A stretch of DNA of 48,812 nucleotides from Flavobacteriales bacterium (lineage in GTDB: Bacteria > Bacteroidota > Bacteroidia > Flavobacteriales_G > Salibacteraceae). The notes beneath the pieces were generated by a model. It had not been told where the DNA came from. It was given only the letters and a program-made list of their open reading frames with translations, and searched no databases. Made by a program: the position numbers and the translations under genes. Location of the stretch: the NCBI GenBank assembly GCA_020435995.1, contig JAGQYO010000025.1:1-48812 (forward strand). Direction: 5' to 3'. Below are positions 35,835 to 46,500 of this stretch, piece after piece; position 1 is the first letter of the stretch; every line of letters starts with the position of its first letter.

Positions 35835-38812
35835 TACAAGTTTTTGGGCTGTATCAATTTATAAGGATTTATGCGGTGCAAATTTAGAATAAAGCGAATC
35901 TTGTAGCCATAAGGAGTGCTATTGACTTCGTAAGCTTTATTTATATTCTCAGACCATATAAAAGGAAAATACACTTCGAAAACATCCCTCGAAACCTTGA
36001 GAAAAGCACCGCCATCATATTCAAAATCTCCTTTAGCAGAATAACCCATATCGGCAAAAAGCCCAATTGGGAACCAAAAAGGAGCTTCAGCCTTTAGGTT
36101 GAGTGCTGTCAGCCATTCGTTGCTCTGTCCTACCACAGTGGGCGATTTAAATGCACCGTGTTGATCTATCATTTGATTTTGCCATACATCCAAAGTTTGT
36201 TCTCTATCGGGCATCACCGTACTAAATGTATAGTCGTGGTATCCCGTTGGCCCATCCATTCGCCAGTTATACCTAGGGTCATTTGTGTTGTTGTGCATAA
36301 AAGCCCCGACAAAAAGCCGTGCAGAAAAAGCATGAGAGCCTCGGTCGTAAAAAGCCTTAAAAGTCCCTGTATAACTCACCTTCGAAAAATTATCATTTAC
36401 TTCGGTATAAAACTCTTCATCGAAATGTACTGGGGTACTGCGGTACTCGTGGTTATAAATAAAATGAGGATAAGCATTGTTGTTGTTTTTATCTGCCATT
36501 CCTTCCTGAGTCGTATGTTCCTCAGTGATAACGGCTCCTAAAGCAAAACTATGTCTGTGCCGCGATCGCTCCCTTTGAGGTTTGATATCGAAACGAATTT
36601 TTGGGGCATATCGGTTAAATGATGTGGTAGCACCTTGGGTATAAAAGGTGTTGTAAGAAAACCTCATGTAATTAAAATTGGCAGTAATTCTCTTAAAAAC
36701 CCTGTCGTGATACCAATGATAGCTCAAATCGGCCAACCCTACTCCAGAACTGCGACGAAAAGAATACATAGGAGCAAGAATATATTCAAATGGTTTTTCT
36801 AAGACAGACTTGTTGTGAAAAGCTAATCCGGCCATCAACTCGTCGCTGCTATTCCACCCAACTATTGGGGTCCAAAGTATTTGGTTTCTTTCGGGTTTTT
36901 CTAAACTTGTAAGAAGCTTAAATTCAAGTGGCCTTGCCTTCTTTAAGATGCCCTTAGATCGGATATAGTTGTTTCGTCTGTTGATTTCAACTAAGTTTTT
37001 TCCTCCATCAAATTGATAATGTGTTGCTCCTTCCGAAGGAAGTGAATAGGTTCGTTTTTCCTCAAGTACTTTAAAATTGTAGGTGGTGAGTATGCCACTT
37101 TTATTCATGGCCGAAATAGACACAGGGGAAGCGTAATCTCCTTTATTTTTTAAGGTCAGTTCAATCTTGCCATTCGCATGTTTTAGTTTTTTCACTTTCA
37201 CATCCAATTTTTTGGTTGTGTTGAGGTATTCTACAAAAAACCAATTCAAATCCTGTCCACTCACCTTTTCCAACGATTGTTGTAGGTCTTTAGGTCCGGG
37301 ATGTTTGAATTTCCAATCCCTAAAAAAAAGCTGCATTCCAGAATCAAAGGTGCTATCCCCAAGATGTGCCCTAAGCATTTGCATACTTATCGCCATTTTC
37401 GCATAAACTATAGCTCCATAATTAAACTCGGTATATTCCTCGGCGGGAATGAGGATGGCTTGGTCCTCGTTTTTTCTGGCCTGAAACAAATAGAACAGAT
37501 AATTCTCATCCTTGTGGTTAATTCCAGTCAAATTCAACCATTTTTTTGCTGGCTCTGATAGGTCATCAAAAAAAGCAGATTTTTTAGGATACTTGGTTTC
37601 AAAATACCTTACTTCATTAAACGAGTTAATCCCTTCATCCAAGCCCGGATACCTTCTTTCATTAAAACCAAGGATTCCATAAAACCAATTGTGCCCTACT
37701 TCATGTGTAATAACTAGATCTAAAGCTATAGAATCGCCCGCATTTCCAATCACGGTAACATTTGGATACTCCATTCCACCTCCAGCACTCAAAGCGCCTT
37801 GCACGGCCGTAGCTTGTTTATATGGATAGTTTCCATTCCACAAACTATAATAATAAATGGCGTCATTCATATAGGGAATAGAGTTTTGCCATAGATAGGC
37901 TTCTTTTGACGTAAACATAACCCACGTATCAACTGAATCACTGGAATTTGGTAAGCCAACGCTTCCTTTAAGAACATGATAGCGCTTATCCGCAAACCAC
38001 GCAAAATCATGAATATTTTTTTGAATATACCTGAGTTTTTTAAGCTTTGAACTAGAGGGCGGAAACGCTTGAGATTCATAGGTGTAGTCCCTTTTAGTGA
38101 AACGAATCTGGGCGGTAGAGTCGGCTATTTTTTGTAATCGCAATTTTTCATCTTCATTTTGCAAATCACCCGTAGCCCCAACGGTATAATTCTCAGGCAG
38201 GGTTATCCTCACATCAAACGAACCATATTCAGAATAAAACTCACCTTGATCAAGGTAGGGAAATGGATGCCAACCTTCTCTATCATAAACTGCAGGCTTC
38301 GGATACCATTGAGAAATCTGATAGGACTGCCCAACATGTCCCAATCGCGAAAAATCTCCTGGGATTTTCACCTTAAAGGGCGTGGAGATGGTAATTTTCT
38401 CCATGGGATTAAGTGGCTCGTTGAGGTAAATTTTACAAATATCGGGATGGATACTGTCGTACTCCCACCTCACCAGCTTGTCGTCTACCCTAAAGCTAAG
38501 CGAGTCAATGTATCCCCTCATAGAGTCAGGGGCATATTTGAACCCGTATTCTCCCCTGTCCCAAAGCTGTTTGGCCAAAGCTGTTTCATTGTTTTTATAG
38601 CCATTAGGCCACAGATGGAAGTAAATAAAATCGAGACGTGATGGAGACCGGTTGATATACTCTACATACTCAAAGCCGTTTAACTCATGCTTTTTATCAT
38701 CGAGCGTTACCGCAATCGTGTAATTCGTTTCCTGCTGAAAATAAGGTTTGGAATGTTGAGAAAATAAAATCGCTGGCCAAATAACGACCAGCGTTACAAA
38801 GAATTGCTTCAC
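35834..38812 (-). CDS. M1-family metallopeptidase with C-terminal barrel-like region
   Basis: 992 residues. Signal peptide about 1-19 (VVIWPAILFSQ). The M1 substrate loop GGGMEYP (344-350) precedes the zinc motif HEVGH (370-374), and after 18 residues comes E393, so the site is complete. After about residue 640 the chain changes to alternating aromatic strands (PIVGWNSSDELMAGLAFHN, YILAPMYSF, SYHWYHDRVF, and an end FILNLHRINPYKL) as in outer-membrane barrels. This suggests a peptidase fused to an anchor; the barrel part is inferred from pattern only. Start is GTG, directly after the TAG of the acyl-CoA ligase gene; it overlaps lpxH by one base. Confidence 0.87.
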   Translation of the reverse strand: MKQFFVTLVVIWPAILFSQHSKPYFQQETNYTIAVTLDDKKHELNGFEYVEYINRSPSRLDFIYFHLWPNGYKNNETALAKQLWDRGEYGFKYAPDSMRGYIDSLSFRVDDKLVRWEYDSIHPDICKIYLNEPLNPMEKITISTPFKVKIPGDFSRLGHVGQSYQISQWYPKPAVYDREGWHPFPYLDQGEFYSEYGSFDVRITLPENYTVGATGDLQNEDEKLRLQKIADSTAQIRFTKRDYTYESQAFPPSSSKLKKLRYIQKNIHDFAWFADKRYHVLKGSVGLPNSSDSVDTWVMFTSKEAYLWQNSIPYMNDAIYYYSLWNGNYPYKQATAVQGALSAGGGMEYPNVTVIGNAGDSIALDLVITHEVGHNWFYGILGFNERRYPGLDEGINSFNEVRYFETKYPKKSAFFDDLSEPAKKWLNLTGINHKDENYLFYLFQARKNEDQAILIPAEEYTEFNYGAIVYAKMAISMQMLRAHLGDSTFDSGMQLFFRDWKFKHPGPKDLQQSLEKVSGQDLNWFFVEYLNTTKKLDVKVKKLKHANGKIELTLKNKGDYASPVSISAMNKSGILTTYNFKVLEEKRTYSLPSEGATHYQFDGGKNLVEINRRNNYIRSKGILKKARPLEFKLLTSLEKPERNQILWTPIVGWNSSDELMAGLAFHNKSVLEKPFEYILAPMYSFRRSSGVGLADLSYHWYHDRVFKRITANFNYMRFSYNTFYTQGATTSFNRYAPKIRFDIKPQRERSRHRHSFALGAVITEEHTTQEGMADKNNNNAYPHFIYNHEYRSTPVHFDEEFYTEVNDNFSKVSYTGTFKAFYDRGSHAFSARLFVGAFMHNNTNDPRYNWRMDGPTGYHDYTFSTVMPDREQTLDVWQNQMIDQHGAFKSPTVVGQSNEWLTALNLKAEAPFWFPIGLFADMGYSAKGDFEYDGGAFLKVSRDVFEVYFPFIWSENINKAYEVNSTPYGYKIRFILNLHRINPYKLIQPKNL

Positions 38813-40585
38813 CTATTCTGAATATATTTTCTCAAATAAATGATGGAATTTAACCATTATCGCCTTCCTTTTCAATTTAAGTGTTGGAGTGAGCTCGCCC
38901 CCTGGTATGCTCCATTCTTCGCCAATAAGCTCAAACTTTTTAATGGTTTCCCATTTTCCAAATCCTTCGTTGTAGCGATTTACCTCTTTTTGAATTCGTG
39001 AAATTACCCGCTCGTTTTTAATCATCTCTTGGTTTGTAGAATAAGGAATTCCTTTTCTAGAACACCACTCTTTTAGGAACGCAAAGCTCGGAACAATAAA
39101 CGCTGCAGCGTGTTTTTGACTCTCACCAATCACCATTATTTGTTCTATAAAACGAGATTCTTTAAACTTATTTTCCATCACTTGAGGGGCGATGTACTTT
39201 CCGCCCGAAGTTTTGAAGATTTCCTTCTTCCTGTCCGTAATTTTCAGAAAGTTATCTCCCACAAATTCACCGATATCACCTGTGTGAAACCATCCTTCGG
39301 CATCAATTACCTCTGCGGTTTTGTCGGGCTTGTTATAATAACCCTGCATCACATTTGGCCCTTTAACCAAAATTTCACCATCCTCGGCAATTTTTACGGT
39401 TACACCATCTATTGGCCGGCCCACGGTACCAAACATCAATCCTTTTCCGTCTTCGCAATTAACGGTTACCACTGGTGAAGTTTCGGTTAAGCCATAGCCT
39501 TCCATTACAGGAATTCCCGCTGCATTAAACACCCTAGCTAATCTCGGTTGTAGCGCAGCACTACCCGAAGCCACAGCCAATACATTTCCACCTAAAGCTT
39601 CTTGCCACTTTGAGAAAATAATTTTTCTGGCGATGCTCAATTTGAATTCGTAAAATGCGCCATTTGCTCCATACGGCTCATACTTTTCACCTAATTCCAA
39701 AGCCCAGAAAAACAAAGCTTTTTTAATGCCAGTAAGTTCAGCACCTTTGGCCACAATTTTATCATACACCTTTTCCAAAAGCCTTGGAACTGCAGTAAAT
39801 ACCTCCGGCTTTACTTCCTTAAGGTTGTCGCCAATGGTTTCCATTGACTCTGCGAAATAGATAGACACACCTGTAAGAATGTACAAGTAAATAAGCATCC
39901 GCTCATACACGTGGCAAACGGGTAAAAAGCTCAAAGATTTACCCTTAGCATCAACCGGAAGTCGGGCTTTTGATGCAATGGAATTGGTGGCAATATTTTT
40001 ATGCGAAAGCATCACACCCTTGGGTGTTCCAGTAGTACCAGAAGTATAAATTAAAGTGGCCAAGTCATCTTCCTTTATACCATCCATTAATGACTGAACC
40101 TCGGGTTGACTGCTTTCATCATTACCCTGTTCTAGAAAATCCTTCCAATTACTGGCGCCTTCAACTTCTTCAAATGTGTAAACATGTGTTAGGCTCGGTA
40201 CCTGCCCTTTAATATTACTTACTTTTTGAAATAACTCTGCATCACTTACAAAACAGATTTTGACCTCGGCATCATTAAAAATGTACTTATAATCTTCTTC
40301 CGAAATTGTTGGATAAACCGGTACATCAACCGCACCTATTTGTAAAATACCCAAGTCCATCATCACCCATTCGGGGCGATTATTAGAAATTAAAGCAATT
40401 TTATCTCCTGGCTTGATACCCATTTTAAGCAAGGCCCTACTTACCCTATTTCCAGTTTTGATGGCGTGCTCGATGCTGGTAGGCACCCACTTTCCATTAA
40501 TTTTAGCTACAAAAGCGTCAGACTTAGGGAAATTCTGAAGCTGATATCTGTGAATGTCAAAAAGACGTTTAATGTTTCCGTACAT
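38813..40585 (-). CDS. Long-chain fatty acid-CoA ligase (AMP-binding)
   Basis: 590 residues. It activates fatty acids to acyl-CoA through an acyl-adenylate. P-loop TLIYTSGTTGTPKGV (177-191), GYGLTETSPVV, GWFHTGDIGE, and the C-terminal DRKKEIFKTSGGKYIAPQ with the catalytic Lys of the second half-reaction. The length and the C-terminal KRK region match the FAA/FadD15-type long-chain synthetases. It leads a three-gene run with the M1 peptidase and lpxH, with a TATATTTG box at 40609-40616. Confidence 0.95.
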   Translation of the reverse strand: MYGNIKRLFDIHRYQLQNFPKSDAFVAKINGKWVPTSIEHAIKTGNRVSRALLKMGIKPGDKIALISNNRPEWVMMDLGILQIGAVDVPVYPTISEEDYKYIFNDAEVKICFVSDAELFQKVSNIKGQVPSLTHVYTFEEVEGASNWKDFLEQGNDESSQPEVQSLMDGIKEDDLATLIYTSGTTGTPKGVMLSHKNIATNSIASKARLPVDAKGKSLSFLPVCHVYERMLIYLYILTGVSIYFAESMETIGDNLKEVKPEVFTAVPRLLEKVYDKIVAKGAELTGIKKALFFWALELGEKYEPYGANGAFYEFKLSIARKIIFSKWQEALGGNVLAVASGSAALQPRLARVFNAAGIPVMEGYGLTETSPVVTVNCEDGKGLMFGTVGRPIDGVTVKIAEDGEILVKGPNVMQGYYNKPDKTAEVIDAEGWFHTGDIGEFVGDNFLKITDRKKEIFKTSGGKYIAPQVMENKFKESRFIEQIMVIGESQKHAAAFIVPSFAFLKEWCSRKGIPYSTNQEMIKNERVISRIQKEVNRYNEGFGKWETIKKFELIGEEWSIPGGELTPTLKLKRKAIMVKFHHLFEKIYSE

Positions 40586-40608
40586 GAATACAAAGTTTAG
40601 AAGAGTTT

Positions 40609-40616
40609 CAAATATA
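40609..40616 (-). promoter_or_regulatory. Candidate -7 box for the acyl-CoA ligase run
   Basis: TATATTTG on the minus strand, exact TAnnTTTG, 23 bp before ATG 40585 and close after the amidohydrolase stop codon. No -33 match. Confidence 0.42.
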
Positions 40617-40639
40617 TAAGATTCACCAACGTGGAAGAC

Positions 40640-42157
40640 CTAATTAGTGTTATGAACCAGCCTTCCTCCCAAATAGGTTTTTGAAATTTTAATTTTCGAA
40701 AATTCATCGGGTTTAGCGGTCAGCGGGTTTTGATTTAGGACAACAAAATCGGCATATTTTCCTGAATCCAGTGAGCCAGAAATTGAATCCTGAAACGCTG
40801 CGAGTGCCCCGTGAAGACTCATAGAAAGCAAGGCCTTTTTTCTACTTAAATTACGTTGTTCAGCTTTTTCGGAAAGGGCTCTAAGGTTTTGAAATGGGTC
40901 GAGCGGGCCTATGGGATACGATGAACCAATAGCTAAGGTCTTATTCAGCTCCAAAAGAGAATTCCAGGCATAGGATGCAGCCTCTCGTTCTCCAATTCGA
41001 TTTATAAGAAATACCTGATCAAACAAAAAATTATTGGGTTGCACCGAAGGAATAATCGAATGCTTACGGACAAGTTCCATTTCTTTGTCTCCTATCATCT
41101 GAAGATGCTCTATTCTCCAGCGAGAATCATTCACACCTTGGAGTATCGAGCCCATAAAATGAGTAGCCACTTTAGCAGCAGAATCGCCAATAGCGTGAAA
41201 TACCATTTGAAAACCCATGTTTTTGAACAACCCAGCCCTGCGTTGTAATTCATCTGGAATAAGCACGCCTGGGCCACTGTAATTTGTAGAATCTGAATAG
41301 GGCAGCAACAAAGAAGCAGAGCGGCTCTCCAAACCTCCATCGAGGTAATAACTCATCGATTTAACTCGAACTAAATTAGAAACATACCCGCCAGTTTGAT
41401 TCAACCACCCCCAATTGTTATCATTTCCTGCAAGTACCAAATTCACCCTCAGGTTCAGTTCCCTATTGGCTTCCAATTCCTTCATGATATTAACATCAGC
41501 AATTGAAGCATTAAACAGATGAACGCCCACATAGCCTAAGGCATTCGCTTTCCGAAAAAGTTCCAACAGATGTTTTGTCTGTTGGCCTTCATCGGCATTT
41601 TCGAAATATTTCAAGACAAACTGCATCGAATCGCTGCTTAGCTTTTTCCATGAATCTGTTGTTGAACCAAATACAGCCGAATGCAAGGTCGGTGATATGG
41701 TAATTGAACTGCCATCGGGGCCTCTCAAGCCAATTTCCAATTGATTAGAAAAATCTTCAGGAACCGCCCATTCACTCTTCCAATTGATAACATAAACGGT
41801 AGTTACCGAATTATCTAAACCAAGCTCTTGCACAGTTGCTTGGAGGTTTTCGCTGGCTTGAACAACCCTAGCTCTTTTTTTTGAAATAGCCAAAAAATGA
41901 TTGTGCGCATCATGAAAGCCTGGCATTACCACTTGCCTCATGAGATCGACATATTCGTCAGCGCCATATTTATTCATTATCTGCCTTTCAGGACCCACCT
42001 CAACGATTTTGCCGTTTAGCACAGCAAATGCCTCAGATGGAAGCACACCTTCGCTAAATGACAGAATGAGTCCATTGTGAAAAACTTGATCGACCTTATC
42101 GATTTTCATGCAGCTTGTGCACACAATTAGGCTCAACAACAGCGCAATTTTACTCAT
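40640..42157 (-). CDS. Amidohydrolase (YtcJ-like), probable lipoprotein
   Basis: 505 residues from ATG 42157; this start overlaps the upstream stop by 4 bp (ATGA), whereas the longer frame to 42277 lies wholly within the neighbouring gene. Signal segment ending CTSC with C16 as probable lipidation site; the residue at -3 is Cys, unusual for a lipobox. Amidohydrolase_3 features are the metal motif MPGFHDAHNHF, HAIGDSA and RIEHLQMI. The substrate is unknown. It is translated from the membrane-protein message. Confidence 0.9.
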   Translation of the reverse strand: MSKIALLLSLIVCTSCMKIDKVDQVFHNGLILSFSEGVLPSEAFAVLNGKIVEVGPERQIMNKYGADEYVDLMRQVVMPGFHDAHNHFLAISKKRARVVQASENLQATVQELGLDNSVTTVYVINWKSEWAVPEDFSNQLEIGLRGPDGSSITISPTLHSAVFGSTTDSWKKLSSDSMQFVLKYFENADEGQQTKHLLELFRKANALGYVGVHLFNASIADVNIMKELEANRELNLRVNLVLAGNDNNWGWLNQTGGYVSNLVRVKSMSYYLDGGLESRSASLLLPYSDSTNYSGPGVLIPDELQRRAGLFKNMGFQMVFHAIGDSAAKVATHFMGSILQGVNDSRWRIEHLQMIGDKEMELVRKHSIIPSVQPNNFLFDQVFLINRIGEREAASYAWNSLLELNKTLAIGSSYPIGPLDPFQNLRALSEKAEQRNLSRKKALLSMSLHGALAAFQDSISGSLDSGKYADFVVLNQNPLTAKPDEFSKIKISKTYLGGRLVHNTN

Positions 42158-43449
42158 GATTTTTGAAATAGATTTTGAATTCTGCTCCAATTGGTTCCTC
42201 GAAAAAACAGAAACAACATAAAAGGAATTGCAGGAATTTTGTAACGAACCAAGGCGCCAGAAATAGGCGTAACCCATCCAATAATTACCAAGATTACCAA
42301 AATAAAAAGGATGCTAAATGCTGCCCGGTCCGATGAAAGAAATTGGGTGTTTGGAAAAATCATAACAACTATTACAGCTAAAATGATAAATAAATTCTCG
42401 AAAGCCGCTCCCCACATCAACACATTATTGGCATTGAAAACAGAGGGTTGTACAAAACAATTCCAAATGGCATAAGGTCCATTTTTTATTAAACCCCACC
42501 AAGTTGGCTCCAGCACAAACGAATGAAAATAACTTCCGGCCTTGGTTAATTCAGCCTCATTGATAAAATCTCGTTGTTTTTGGTATATGCTTATCGGAAT
42601 ATGAAGGTCAAAAAGTGAGTTGAACAGAATCGCGGTACTTACCCCTACCATCAAAATTCCTAACGCCATAGCCAAAGGAGAAATTCGGGGGTATTTTTTA
42701 TGGACAAACAGAATAATTATGCCAGGTAACAAGGCGATCAACACATAGTTTTTAATCAAAAAAGCCAGATAAACACAGATACAAAATACCAAGAGCGACT
42801 TGAACGATATTTTGAAAACCACCCTTTGAATCGCGATAAGAAGCCAACCAAAAATTGAAAAAAGTAAGCCTTCTTTGAGCAAGCCCGACGACCAAAAAAT
42901 AACTTGGGGAAAAAGCAAAAGTCCGATAAAAAACCATTTATTTTTAACACCCCAATTTTCGAAAAACTTAACCAAAGCCAACATCCCAAATGCACTCAAA
43001 AAATTAATAATGAGCACATGAACAAAATAAAAGCCTGTTGTAATGGGCATCAGCAGTGCATTAAATCGGATAATTGTTTGGTTGTCGTTAAACATTCCTC
43101 GCTTGTATAATTTAAACCAATGGTTCAATTCATCAACCATATTTACCACTTTAGGGTCTTGTAAATCAACCCCAATCATGAGCTTGAACCACGACCACGG
43201 ATCGGTTTTAAAATGCTGGTAAAGCAACATAGCATCATCGTAAAATTTAAAGGCATCGCTGTTTCCCCTATCATCGTAATAATATTTATAGAGCAGTGTA
43301 AACCCAATTCCCACCATGATTTTAACAGCGAAAAAAAAACGAATTTGGTTAGCCGAAAATGTTTCAACCCTAACCCATGATTGATAGCCGATAAACCACA
43401 ACAACAAGCCAGCGAAAACAACAAAATAAATAGCCTCGGATATCCCCAT
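42154..43449 (-). CDS. Polytopic membrane protein, possible GT-C-like
   Basis: 431 residues from ATG 43449 (a TTG lies two codons earlier). About ten membrane helices. A non-membrane segment after the second helix, DDRGNSDAFKFYDDA, is acidic in the way of GT-C glycosyltransferase or O-antigen polymerase-like proteins, but no family was recognised with confidence. It faces purL across a 115-bp divergent region and is followed by a 4-bp overlap with the amidohydrolase. A membrane sugar-transfer or polymer-modifying role is only a guess. Confidence 0.7.
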   Translation of the reverse strand: MGISEAIYFVVFAGLLLWFIGYQSWVRVETFSANQIRFFFAVKIMVGIGFTLLYKYYYDDRGNSDAFKFYDDAMLLYQHFKTDPWSWFKLMIGVDLQDPKVVNMVDELNHWFKLYKRGMFNDNQTIIRFNALLMPITTGFYFVHVLIINFLSAFGMLALVKFFENWGVKNKWFFIGLLLFPQVIFWSSGLLKEGLLFSIFGWLLIAIQRVVFKISFKSLLVFCICVYLAFLIKNYVLIALLPGIIILFVHKKYPRISPLAMALGILMVGVSTAILFNSLFDLHIPISIYQKQRDFINEAELTKAGSYFHSFVLEPTWWGLIKNGPYAIWNCFVQPSVFNANNVLMWGAAFENLFIILAVIVVMIFPNTQFLSSDRAAFSILFILVILVIIGWVTPISGALVRYKIPAIPFMLFLFFRGTNWSRIQNLFQKS

Positions 43450-43511
43450 ATTCAATGGCTACAATGTTAATAATAATAGATGGCAAAGACCGCCTACCGA
43501 AGCGTTCTTTT

Positions 43512-43519
43512 TACTTTTG
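43512..43519 (+). promoter_or_regulatory. Candidate -7 box of purL
   Basis: TACTTTTG, exact TAnnTTTG, expected start near 43525 and a 40-nt leader to ATG 43565. It overlaps the in-frame TTG at 43517, which argues against that longer start. No -33 match. Confidence 0.42.
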
Positions 43520-43564
43520 CGGCACACGAAAAACAATCTCTTTTTTGAGAGTAAAATCCGCAAA

Positions 43565-46500
43565 ATGATTCAATTTTTTTCTACTGATTCCGATTTACTT
43601 TTTGCCGTAGGAACCCATAAAGAACTGCCCCAATCTGACATTGAAAAGCTCGTATGGCTTTTTGGTAATGCGTCTTTTGTATCCGCAAAATCTTCGAAAG
43701 GAAAATTTGTGGGACCTCGAAAAGAAATGATTACCCCTTGGAGTACCAACGCTGTGGAGATTACACAAAATATGGGTATTGAGGGAATTTTTAGAATTGA
43801 AGAATTTTCAAAATTTACCACTACACCAGCCACAACCTTCGACCCAATGCTTCAATCGGTTTATGATGGTTTAGATCAATCTTTATTTACCATCGAAAAG
43901 CAACCTGAACCAGTTTTGTTTATTGACAACGTAGCAGCATACAACACCCAAGAAGGACTGGCCCTGAGCGACGAGGAAGTAGCTTACCTCGAAAAAGTGG
44001 CTGTTGAAATGGACCGCAAACTAACTGACAGCGAAATTTTTGGTTTTTCTCAAGTAAACTCAGAGCATTGCCGACACAAGATTTTTAATGGCCAATTCAT
44101 TATCGACGGAAAGGAAATGCCCTCTTCCTTATTCAAAATGATCAAAAAAACCACCGCCCAAAATCCGAATAGAGTTATCTCGGCTTACAAAGACAATGTA
44201 GCTTTTGTGGAAGGCCCACGTGCTGAGCAATTCGCTCCCAAGCGACAAGACCAATCGGATTTTTTTGAAACCAAACCCTTCGATTCTGTAATTTCAATTA
44301 AGGCCGAAACGCATAATTTCCCCACCACCGTTGAACCCTTCAATGGTGCTGCCACCGGGAGCGGAGGCGAAATACGCGATCGAATGGCGGGTGGAAAAGG
44401 ATCCATGCCGTTGGCTGGAACGGCCGTATATATGACCGCTTATTCTCGCCTCGAAAAAGGAAGAGAATGGGAAAATGGAATGGCCGAGCGCCCTTGGTTG
44501 TACCAAACGCCGATGGACATTTTGATTAAAGCGTCAAATGGTGCCTCAGATTTTGGAAACAAATTCGGGCAGCCGCTCATCAATGGCTCTGTGCTCACCT
44601 TCGAGCACGAAGAAGGCGGTAAAAAATATGGCTACGACAAAGTTATTATGCAGGCGGGCGGCATTGGCTACGGCAAAAAACAAGATGCTTTGAAAGACAA
44701 GCCCAGCATTGGCGACAAAATAGTGGTGATGGGTGGCGACAACTACCGCATTGGAATGGGTGGGGGCGCAGTTTCTTCTGTAGCTACTGGAGAATTTTCT
44801 AGCGGTATTGAGCTCAACGCCATTCAGCGATCAAACCCTGAAATGCAAAAAAGGGTTTACAACGCCATTCGTGCCATGGCCGAATTAGACAAAAACCCCA
44901 TAGTTTCCATTCACGATCACGGAGCTGGTGGTCATCTCAATAGTTTGTCAGAGTTGGTTGAAGAAACCGGTGGACATATCGACGTTAACAAACTTCCTGT
45001 GGGCGACCCCACCCTATCCGACAAAGAAATCATTGGCAATGAGTCACAAGAGAGAATGGGCTTGATTATCAAAAACGCCGATTTAGCACTTCTCGAAAAA
45101 ATATCGAACAGAGAGCGAGCCCCGATTTATGTAGTAGGCGAAACCACGCCCGACAAGCGTTTTGTTTTTGAAAACCACAAAACAGGTGTTAACCCTATGG
45201 ATTGGGCGCTTGGACACATGTTCGGATCCTCGCCAAAAACCATTTTGGAAGATAAAAAAGTAGCTTCTAATTTTAAAGAAGTAGAATACGACACCTCTAT
45301 GGTAGCAGAGTATTTAGAGGCTGTGCTCCAACTGGAATCGGTGGCTTGTAAAGATTGGCTCACCAATAAAGTTGACCGTTGTGTAACTGGCCGTGTGGCC
45401 AAACAACAATGTGCTGGACCGCTTCAATTGCCTTTGAATAATTTAGGCGTTATGGCTATGGACTACCGTGGCGAAAAAGGAATTGCGACTGCCATTGGGC
45501 ATTCACCTATTTCAGCATTGATTGATCCTGTGGCTGGTTCTCAGGCTTCCATTGCCGAATCGCTTACCAACATCATTTGGGCACCTATTGAAGGTGGAAT
45601 AAAGGGCGTTTCGTTGAGTGCCAATTGGATGTGGCCTGCCAAGAACGATGGTGAAAATTCAAGACTCTACGATGCCGTTGAAGGAATCAGCGATTTCGCT
45701 TGCGCATTGGGATTGAATGTTCCCACTGGAAAAGATTCGCTTTCGATGGTTCAAAAATATAAGGATGGCGTGGTGTACTCTCCAGGTACAGTCATCATTT
45801 CAGCTGTAGGTGAAGTTTCTGACATCAAACGGATTGTTGAACCCGTTATCCAACCCATTCAAGAATCTGCCATCATTTACATCGACTTTTCGGGAGATGG
45901 TTTTGAATTAGGCGGATCAAGTCTAGCTCAAGTTGTAAATAAAATTGGTAAAAAGGCACCAAGAATTTTGGATGCCTCCAAGTTCGCCAGAACCTTTGAT
46001 ACTGTTCAGCGATTGATCTCAAAAGGTGTAGTCATCTCGGGTCACGACATTTCTGCAGGCGGTATGGTCACTACTTTACTCGAAATGAGCTTTGCACAAA
46101 ATGAAGTGGGTTTAAATATCGATTTAACGCCACTTGAAGCAAATGACGATGTGGCCCTGTTGTTTTCAGAAAAAGCTGGAATCATCCTCCAAGTGAGCCA
46201 TGATGACCTAAACGAAACTTTTACAACCCTCGCAGAAGCTGAAATTCCTTATGTAGAAATAGGTGAAATATCGAGCGACCTTAATGTAACCATCGAAACG
46301 CAACACGATACTTACCTCTTCAATATTGAGGAATACCGCGACATTTGGTTCAAAACTTCTTACTTGTTGGACACCAAACAATCTGGAGCAAAACATGCCA
46401 CTGAGCGATTTGAGAATTACAAAAACAACACACTTTCATTCAATTTCCCAAAAGGATTTAAAGGCGATTATAAATCTCTGGGTCTGGACCCAAACCGCAA

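Noticed and set aside
38159-38641. A 160-codon open frame on the plus strand inside the M1 peptidase gene
   Set aside because: Antisense shadow of the peptidase; composition follows the opposite frame and nothing recognisable is encoded.
42158-42277. Extension of the amidohydrolase by 40 codons
   Set aside because: It lies inside the neighbouring membrane-protein gene; the ATGA overlap and lipoprotein signal fix the start at 42157.
43517-43564. TTG start for purL
   Set aside because: It overlaps the -7 box; ATG 43565 begins the conserved N-terminus.
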